Shown: positions 7,036 through 11,766 of the stretch, in pieces
How positions within the stretch are numbered: the first letter of the stretch is position 1
How the letters are laid out: the number at the start of each line of letters is the position of its first letter
DNA from: Pseudomonadota bacterium
GTDB lineage: Bacteria > Pseudomonadota > Gammaproteobacteria > Burkholderiales > Burkholderiaceae_C
Direction of reading: 5' to 3'
DNA: 11,766 bases
NCBI GenBank assembly: GCA_023390985.1
Contig: JAEWBU010000384.1
Location: 1 to 11,766, forward strand
Position numbers and translations under genes: made by a program
Notes under the pieces: model-generated
What the model was told of the DNA's origin: nothing
What the model saw: the letters and a program-made list of their open reading frames with translations, nothing else
Database searches by the model: none

Positions 7036-7911
7036 ATGGCAATCACTTTCAAGCCCCTGCATCCGCTGTTCGTCGCGGAGGTGGGCAATATCGACCTCAC
7101 CACCGTGGACGAGGCCGCCCTGCAGGAGGTGCGGCGTGGGATGGACCAGTACGGGGTGCTGGTGTTCCGCAACCAGCCCTTCACCGACGACCAGCAGCTC
7201 GCCTTCGCCGAGCGCTTCGACGGCCGGCTCCACGCGAAAACCTCGTCCTCGGTGCTCGAGAAGAACCGTTTCGGCAACGAGGCGCTGTCGGACATCTCCA
7301 ACGTGGGCCGCGACGGCCAGCTGCTGGCGGCGGGCGACCGTCGCCGCATGAGCGCGCTGGCCAACCGCCTGTGGCACACCGATGCCTCCTTCGTCGATCC
7401 GGCGGGCCGCTACTCGATGCTGTCGGCGCGCGTGGTCCCGCCGGTGCACGCCGACACCGAATTCGCCGACATGCGGTCCGCCTACGACGAGCTCGACGGC
7501 GACACCCGGGCGCTGATCGACGACCTGCGCGTGCATCATTCGATCGCCTACTCGCGCGAAGTGCTGGGATTCGAATTCGCCCCCGGCGAGCGCGAGCAGC
7601 TGAAAGGCGCGGTCCACCCGCTGGTGCGACGCATCCCCGGCGTGCAGCGCCGCTCCCTGTACCTGGCCTCGCATGCGCAGCAGATCGTCGGCTGGCCGGT
7701 GCCCGAAGGGCGCCTGCTGCTGCGCGACCTGACCGAGCACGCGACGCAGCCGCGCTACGTGTACAGCCACCGCTGGACGGCGGGCGACTTCGTGATCTGG
7801 GACAACCGCACCACGATGCACCGCGCGACCCATTTCGACGACAAGAAATACCGGCGCGAGCTGCGGCGCACGACGACGTTGGACATCGAGCGCGTTACGC
7901 TCGCCGCGTAG
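7036..7911 (+). CDS. TauD/TfdA-family Fe(II)/2-oxoglutarate-dependent dioxygenase
   Basis: A 291-residue cytosolic enzyme. It would couple 2-oxoglutarate decarboxylation to succinate with hydroxylation of a substrate, often leading to C-S, C-O or C-N cleavage. The iron-binding triad is visible: His114 and Asp116 in LWHTDASF and distal His262 in TTMHRATHFD. Arg274 or a close neighbour in YRRELRR would bind the 2-oxoglutarate carboxylate. The start (FKPLHPLFVAEVGNIDL), the QYGVLVFRNQPFTDDQQLAFAERF segment and the spacing of the ligands resemble 2,4-D dioxygenase TfdA (287 aa, from memory) more than taurine dioxygenase. That does not prove 2,4-D activity: many TfdA-like proteins act on other aryloxy or carboxylate compounds. 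An AGGAGA precedes the ATG. The gene follows the TctC receptor by 32 bp and is the last gene of that unit. Confidence 0.93.
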   Translation: MAITFKPLHPLFVAEVGNIDLTTVDEAALQEVRRGMDQYGVLVFRNQPFTDDQQLAFAERFDGRLHAKTSSSVLEKNRFGNEALSDISNVGRDGQLLAAGDRRRMSALANRLWHTDASFVDPAGRYSMLSARVVPPVHADTEFADMRSAYDELDGDTRALIDDLRVHHSIAYSREVLGFEFAPGEREQLKGAVHPLVRRIPGVQRRSLYLASHAQQIVGWPVPEGRLLLRDLTEHATQPRYVYSHRWTAGDFVIWDNRTTMHRATHFDDKKYRRELRRTTTLDIERVTLAA

Positions 7912-7920
7912 GGCTCGCTT

Positions 7921-7937
7921 CGCGGCTTGGAGCCGCG
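7921..7937 (+). terminator. Hairpin after the dioxygenase gene
   Basis: CGCGGC (7921-7926) and GCCGCG (7932-7937) form a perfect 6 bp stem with a TTGGA loop, 9 bp past the stop codon. No T-run follows, so this is at best a weak or Rho-assisted end. Confidence 0.35.
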
Positions 7938-8121
7938 GGCCGAGAGCGGTTGCGGTTGGCTGCTTTCGGCCAGAATCTGCCGTCGAACCGCCGGATTGTG
8001 CATCCGTCGCTTCGAAAACACCTGATCCGTCCTACTCCTCAGCTCTCGCGATGAAGCAGAGCTCTATCTTCCCAGCCGCCTGCAGCACGAGCTGCGGATG
8101 CGACCCGCCAAATAGCGAGAT

Positions 8122-9013
8122 CTACTTGATTCCGAAAAGCGCGTTGCCCGCGCTCCGATCCGAGTTCACGCCGGCGACCACCAGCTCGCGTGAGCCGCTG
8201 CTTGGAATCAGATAGGTCACAGCGATCCCGGTCGAGACACTGCCCGGCGCCACGCACGGTGCTGCGCCGCTGGTGAGAGTGACGTCAGAGAGGTTCTTGC
8301 CGGAAGGCCGCGGCGTGATGGTGCCCGAGGTCGAACAGCCGGCGTTTGTGCCAGTGAAGCTGCCTGTAGACGCGATGTCTACGATCACCGGAGTACCGTC
8401 CAAGCCCATAAGCGACCACGTACCAGTGATCTGCGACAACACAGCCGGCGCGTTATAGGTATACGCGGTCGACGTGGGAGGGGCGCCCGTGAACGACACG
8501 GATGCTCCATCCGTAGTGATCGTGCCGCTCACGAAGTTGCTGGTGATGTTGCCCGGCGGTGCTGGCAGCAGCAGGATTGAAGCCGAAATCTTTCACCGTC
8601 GACGAGGAGAAGCTGGTGCTCGTGCGGCTAGTTGGGCCCTGCACGAATCCGTTCACCACGAACGAGCCGCCGCCGGCGGTGTCGCCGTACAGGGCCCAGA
8701 CATCTCCGTTCTCGAGCGCGAGCATCTGGAACGAGGTGTTACTCGTGCTGCCATTGAGGGTACCGGCGTACAGGCCTTCTGCCAGTACGGTACTCGGAGA
8801 AGAGGGTGTGTTCGGACGGTGCGGCAACTCGCATGCGATTCCGTCGTTGTCTCCATCGAGCTGGAGGTTGCTTCCCAGAGATGCTTGCGCGTCCTCCTGA
8901 TAACGGAAGTCTGAGCAAGTCACCCGCGAACCGGCAGTGCCTCCGGAGCGGAAGAGCCGGAGGGGCGGCAGTGAAGTGGCTGCGGCTAGGAATTCCAGAC
9001 GCGCACTGAACAT
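8122..9013 (-). pseudogene. Secreted-type excalibur-domain protein, frameshifted
   Basis: The first part, from the ATG at 9013, carries an excalibur-type motif: TCSDFRYQEDAQ, then DGDNDGIACE, matching the DxDxDGxxCE calcium-binding pattern with its paired cysteines. A beta-rich segment follows (YAGTLNGSTSNTSFQMLALE, NGDVWALYGDTAGGG, VVNGFVQG). The frame then breaks at about 8551-8575. The rest (NITSNFVSGTITTDG, APAVLSQITGTWSLMG, GCSTSGTITP, RELVVAGVNSDRSAGNALFG) continues in another frame to 8122. Removing one base gives a single 296-residue protein, so the two halves almost certainly are one gene. Such beta-rich proteins with C-terminal repeats occur as lipoproteins in Burkholderiales (from memory). 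No signal peptide is visible in the present N-terminus, so the true start may also be damaged. Function unknown. Confidence 0.7.
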
Positions 9014-9033
9014 GGCGCTAGTTCGAGATCCGC

Positions 9034-9285
9034 TCAATCCGGTTCGCTCAAACCGCGCCTGGCATGCGCAGCCGCTGCGCGGCTTCCCTCGGCCAGCACG
9101 TACGCATCAAACTTGTCTGGATCGACGAACCAGCGGCCGGCGATCATCAACAGCGCACCGGCTTCAACGAGCCGCTGCCGGTGACCGCGAAGAAACCACG
9201 TCATGGACGTCTTAGATGGAAAGACGTGCGTACGCTGCGCTACGTAGTCTTGTAGTGGCTGAAGTCGAAGCAAGTCGTCCGCCAT
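9034..9285 (-). CDS. Small hypothetical protein, possible DNA-binding
   Basis: An 83-residue soluble protein. The middle (KTSMTWFLRGHRQRLVEAG, then ALLMIAGRWFVDPDKFDAYV) looks like a helix-helix-wing arrangement. Similar short proteins are often seen near integrases and phage-like regions of Burkholderiales (from memory), where excisionase or regulator roles are guessed. Aromatic and basic residues around WFLRGHRQR would suit nucleic-acid contact (inference). No clear Shine-Dalgarno precedes the ATG. Its TGA stop overlaps a TTG in frame with the excalibur gene, but that gene more likely starts at 9013. No integrase is visible in the window. Confidence 0.6.
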   Translation of the reverse strand: MADDLLRLQPLQDYVAQRTHVFPSKTSMTWFLRGHRQRLVEAGALLMIAGRWFVDPDKFDAYVLAEGSRAAAAHARRGLSEPD

Positions 9286-9675
9286 TGCGCCGCCATTGTC
9301 CGTCGGCGGAACGTCAGCGGTAGTTCAACCACCATTTCAGTTGCGGAGAGCGCGTTGCGGAGCAGCATGGCGCCGAGCACGCTTGGTGTCGCCGTAAGAG
9401 CCGCCGAAGGCGGCGGCGCGCGACGCCAAAGGGGGACCGTTTTCGGCTAGCGGCCGCAGGTTGGCATCACTGCGCGGCCCGGCGCGAAGCACCAACTGGC
9501 TGGAATCTGGCGTTTACGGAACTCAGCTCAATCTCGCGAGCAGGCGGTCCTGATTACGGGCTTTGCCTCAGGAGGGGGGGGGCGTTATGCCCGTGTGCGT
9601 CAGCGCATGAGTGACTACGAGGTATCTGATGCCCCGAGGTCCGCATCCCTGCATGAACCACGACAATGCTAGCTG
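9286..9675. other. 390 bp with no convincing gene
   Basis: No frame on either strand shows a start with ribosome site, a recognisable domain or sustained codon bias. It contains a perfect 6 bp hairpin, GCCGCC-GAA-GGCGGC at 9400-9414, which read on the minus strand is followed by TCTTA and could be a weak terminator. It also contains a run of nine G at 9574-9582. I see no tRNA, inverted repeat pair or transposase remnant. It separates the excalibur/small-protein pair from the GH25 unit and may hold the promoter of the 83-residue protein gene. Confidence 0.5.
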
Positions 9676-10002
9676 CTACTTCACCTTCGTACCGAGGACC
9701 CAAACGCCTCTGTAAGGATCGCGCGGCTTACGAATGCGCTTGAACGTCTCGTTGTATCTCGTAAGCACCGCTTCTTCATCGACCCACACCTCCTCACCGA
9801 TCCTGAATTGGGTGCATTCATGACTGCCAAAAAGCTCGCGCCATAGCTCCTGATATGCCACCTTGTCCGTCATTGAAAGCTCGTGCAATCTCTCGGTCAG
9901 CTCCTCAGATCTGCAGCCAAAGGCATTGACGACGAGTTCCTGTACTTCTGAAGCAAGCGCTGCAGGGCTCAGGAGGAGTAATACAAGCAATAAGCTGGGC
10001 AT
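9676..10002 (-). CDS. Small secreted protein of unknown function
   Basis: A 108-residue protein. MPSLLLVLLLLSPAALA is a clear Sec signal peptide, cleaved after Ala17. The ~90-residue mature protein is helical and charged in its first part (EELTERLHELSMTDKVAYQE). It has exactly two cysteines, Cys30 and Cys63, suited to one periplasmic disulfide. The basic C-terminus is FKRIRKPRDPYRGVWVLG. The ATG at 10002 is chosen because it starts the signal peptide; the open frame extends to 10098, which only adds a low-quality basic leader overlapping the upstream stop. It lies 92 bp downstream of the GH25 gene on the same strand and is probably co-transcribed. I recognise no family. A periplasmic partner or inhibitor of the lysozyme-like protein is possible (inference). 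Confidence 0.7.
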   Translation of the reverse strand: MPSLLLVLLLLSPAALASEVQELVVNAFGCRSEELTERLHELSMTDKVAYQELWRELFGSHECTQFRIGEEVWVDEEAVLTRYNETFKRIRKPRDPYRGVWVLGTKVK

Positions 10003-10094
10003 TCTTCTGTCCGCTGCAGCTGTTGCAGGTGGAGGACGGGGAGCGTCGTTCAACCTGTCGATCGAACGTTGAGTTGAGTCAGAGCGGCAGGCGA

Positions 10095-10961
10095 TCAACC
10101 AGCCGCGCCGGCATTCTTAGCAGCCTCACTGCAGCGCCACCCATGCTGATCAACGATCCGAGCTGCTTCCGACCGTGGGCCATTGTAGAAGTTGGTGTCT
10201 ACCGGCTGGTTCTGAATGCTGAGCGCGACACGCTTTGTTGGCCCGGAGCCTTTTCCTTCAGCGAATTGCCAGAACGTCCACTGAGGCCATGGGAAGTGTT
10301 CACTTTCAGTAGGGAAGTAGAACACTCCTCCCTTCCCGTGGTATCGAGCAAGCCATAAAGGGTACTTTTGAAGGCGGCCGTGCAGATCAGGATCCTTTTG
10401 TAGAACCTTGTCGAAGGTCTTCAGTGCGCGAACGGATGTATACAGAATTGGAGCGACGCCGGTTCGTTTCTCAACTTCTTCCAAGAATTGGACGGCGTCG
10501 CTCGGGGGAACGATCCCTTCCTGCGCACATAGCGCTTTCGACTTGTCTTGCCAGCGGACGCATACATGCTCCCAGTCCAATGCGAGCACAACTCGCTGAC
10601 CCGGATTGCAGGAATCCTTGACCCGTTTGAGAAACCCCGAAACCTGCACATCAACGTCGGCCGTAGGGTAAGCAACGTGGTAGGCGCCGAAATGTATTCC
10701 GTGGTTGTGAGCTTCAGCCGCGCGCCGAGAGAATAGAGCGTCCCCTTTGTGCAGTGGCGGGTCAAACTTTCCGAGAGTAGCTCGGTGGATGATCATCTCC
10801 ACCGGGAATCCTCCGTCCCTGCCCCCCAGTTGTAGTCCGCGTTCGACCGCAATTCCCGCGTTGTTCGATGACAGGTCCACCATCCACTGCGTGATATCGG
10901 CCCGGCTCCAAGAAGCGGAAAGAAGAAGCACGGGGATCAGGAGAGCTGCGCTCTTTCTCAC
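10095..10961 (-). CDS. Exported GH25-family lysozyme-like protein
   Basis: A 288-residue protein. MRKSAALLIPVLLLSASWSRA is a signal peptide cleaved near residue 21, sending the enzyme to the periplasm or outside. The mature part is a glycoside hydrolase family 25 (N-acetylmuramidase) domain in the right order: MVDLSSNNAG (Asp29), IIHRATLG, FSRRAAEAHNHGIHFGAYHV, VLALDWE with the catalytic DxE pair Asp129/Glu131, LEEVEKRTGVAPILYTS, PLWLARY, WTFWQFAEG and DTNFYNG. These enzymes cut the MurNAc-GlcNAc bond of peptidoglycan. All acidic residues of the family appear present, so activity is expected. The start is GTG behind an AGGAG site. No cell-wall-binding repeats are seen. Low local GC and the lack of phage genes beside it suggest acquired DNA, not a lysis cassette. 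A small secreted protein gene follows. Confidence 0.9.
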   Translation of the reverse strand: MRKSAALLIPVLLLSASWSRADITQWMVDLSSNNAGIAVERGLQLGGRDGGFPVEMIIHRATLGKFDPPLHKGDALFSRRAAEAHNHGIHFGAYHVAYPTADVDVQVSGFLKRVKDSCNPGQRVVLALDWEHVCVRWQDKSKALCAQEGIVPPSDAVQFLEEVEKRTGVAPILYTSVRALKTFDKVLQKDPDLHGRLQKYPLWLARYHGKGGVFYFPTESEHFPWPQWTFWQFAEGKGSGPTKRVALSIQNQPVDTNFYNGPRSEAARIVDQHGWRCSEAAKNAGAAG

Positions 10962-10967
10962 TCGAGT

Positions 10968-10972
10968 CTCCT
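10968..10972 (-). promoter_or_regulatory. Shine-Dalgarno for the GH25 gene
   Basis: On the minus strand AGGAG lies 6 bp upstream of the GTG at 10961. It supports this non-ATG start, which also begins the signal peptide. Confidence 0.6.
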
Positions 10973-11211
10973 ACGCAGTTGAGCGACCCAAGAGAAGTTC
11001 CTGAAGCCGCAATCCATACCATCGCATGCCCCACGGGGGCTTCAGGGAAGTGAACCACGAACGGCGAGTCTCTGGCAAGCGGACATACCTGTTCAAGTGT
11101 TGCCACTTTGGTTCTAGTTCGGCGTGCAGCGACTATCTGGCGGAAACTCCACTGATAGTCAGAGGGGCAACTTCGTGCGATTCTTGATGAGTCTCAATGC
11201 TGAGGGATCCT

Positions 11212-11766
11212 ATGGCCACAATCGGGATGAGGCTTGGTGCAGGGCTGGCGCTGTGTGTTTGGCTCGCAGGTTGCGGAACAGCGTCAATCAGCGGCAATCA
11301 GGCTCGGTGGCCGTGGGCTGGTGAACTCGTACTGTGCGAGGACACTGCTCTGATCTCTGCTCGTACAGGAGCTGACGGCAAGAAGCCGCCCTGCACGAAC
11401 GCATTCAACGTTGAACTCGACGCATCTCAGTTTTGTCGGGACGTGGGGAATTTCTATGAGTCCGGCGGGCGCCGCTCAGATAGTTTGAGTCTTGCGGCCG
11501 GTACCTTTGGCGTCCTCGCTGGCTCCGTGTTCGCACCCGCAGCTGGCGGGACCGCTAAGAACGTCTGGTCTGGGCTCTCGGGCGCGACCAATGCATTTCA
11601 GGTGTCTTTGGACGAGAAGTTTGGGCAGGCGGTAGCGATCCAGCGCCACATAGCTGTCAAGAGAGCGATGGACGACGGGCGGAAGTTGATTGACGCGGCC
11701 ACGGGCGAAACGAATAAGGCTCGTGCGGCATACCGTATGGCCGTAGACTGCTCGATGGCTCCGGCC
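11212..11766 (+). CDS. Hypothetical lipoprotein, 3' end cut by window edge
   Basis: An open frame of 185 codons with no stop before the window ends. It begins MATIGMRLGAGLALCVWLAG and then CGTASISG, a lipoprotein signal peptide with the lipobox LAGC, so the protein should be lipid-anchored. The mature part has several cysteines (LVLCEDTA, PPCTNAF, QFCRDV), then a Gly/Ala-rich hydrophobic stretch (AAGTFGVLAGSVFAPAAGG). A helical charged region follows (SLDEKFGQAVAIQRHIAVKR and DDGRKLIDAATGETNKARAA). GAGGGA lies 4-5 bp before the ATG at 11212; Met6 at 11227 is a possible second start. It is divergent from the GH25 gene across 250 bp. I recognise no named family. Confidence 0.75.
   Translation, partial: MATIGMRLGAGLALCVWLAGCGTASISGNQARWPWAGELVLCEDTALISARTGADGKKPPCTNAFNVELDASQFCRDVGNFYESGGRRSDSLSLAAGTFGVLAGSVFAPAAGGTAKNVWSGLSGATNAFQVSLDEKFGQAVAIQRHIAVKRAMDDGRKLIDAATGETNKARAAYRMAVDCSMAPA

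Noticed and set aside
5986..7911. A 641-codon frame suggesting a fusion of receptor and dioxygenase
   Set aside because: The first ~350 codons are an out-of-frame reading of the TctC gene. The real TctC frame has its own stop at 7003, and the dioxygenase has its own AGGAGA and ATG at 7036.
10003..10098. TTG start overlapping the GH25 stop (TTGA) for the small secreted protein
   Set aside because: The added 32 residues are polar and would bury the signal peptide; the ATG at 10002 gives a normal exported protein.
8000..11766. Phage lysis cassette, CRISPR array or tRNA-linked island end
   Set aside because: No holin, spanin or structural phage gene, no spaced direct repeats, and no tRNA-like cloverleaf were seen on either strand.

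Overview
The window looks like a chromosome segment of a GC-rich betaproteobacterium, most likely order Burkholderiales (Comamonadaceae-like). The grounds are two tripartite-tricarboxylate-type (Bug/TctC) solute receptors with no membrane subunits beside them, divergent LysR regulators at the catabolic clusters, and high GC in the left two thirds (44 of 60 bases G or C at 1201-1260, hand count). The genus cannot be fixed from sequence alone.

Left block (17-2808): a LysR regulator faces a two-gene unit encoding a maleate isomerase/Asp-Glu racemase superfamily enzyme and a TctC receptor. The ~100 bp between them holds an 11+11 bp inverted repeat that is a good candidate operator. Two overlapping GC-rich hairpins follow the receptor gene. 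The layout suggests inducible uptake and conversion of an organic acid.

Middle block (2922-4928): a possible small membrane protein with a very good ribosome site, an outer-membrane beta-barrel protein of the phenol MetA-pathway family on the minus strand, and an NTF2/SnoaL-like protein on the minus strand.

Second catabolic block (4966-7911): a LysR gene whose helix-turn-helix is split by a one-base frameshift, a divergent TctC receptor, and a TauD/TfdA-family Fe(II)/2-oxoglutarate dioxygenase with its metal ligands present. A 10+10 bp inverted repeat lies in the divergent promoter region. This block repeats the regulator/receptor/enzyme plan of the left block with a different enzyme.

Right block (7912-11766): an accessory-looking region of lower GC (29 of 60 at 10381-10440). 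It holds a frameshifted excalibur-domain secreted protein, a small DNA-binding-like hypothetical protein, a 390 bp stretch with no convincing gene, a signal-peptide-bearing GH25 lysozyme-like protein with a small secreted partner gene, and a lipoprotein gene running off the right edge.

Two genes carry single-base frameshifts. These could be real pseudogenes or sequencing errors, and the sequence alone cannot decide. I see no complete novel system. The best leads are the paired receptor/enzyme loci with their dyad operators, and the exported GH25 / small cysteine-containing protein pair.
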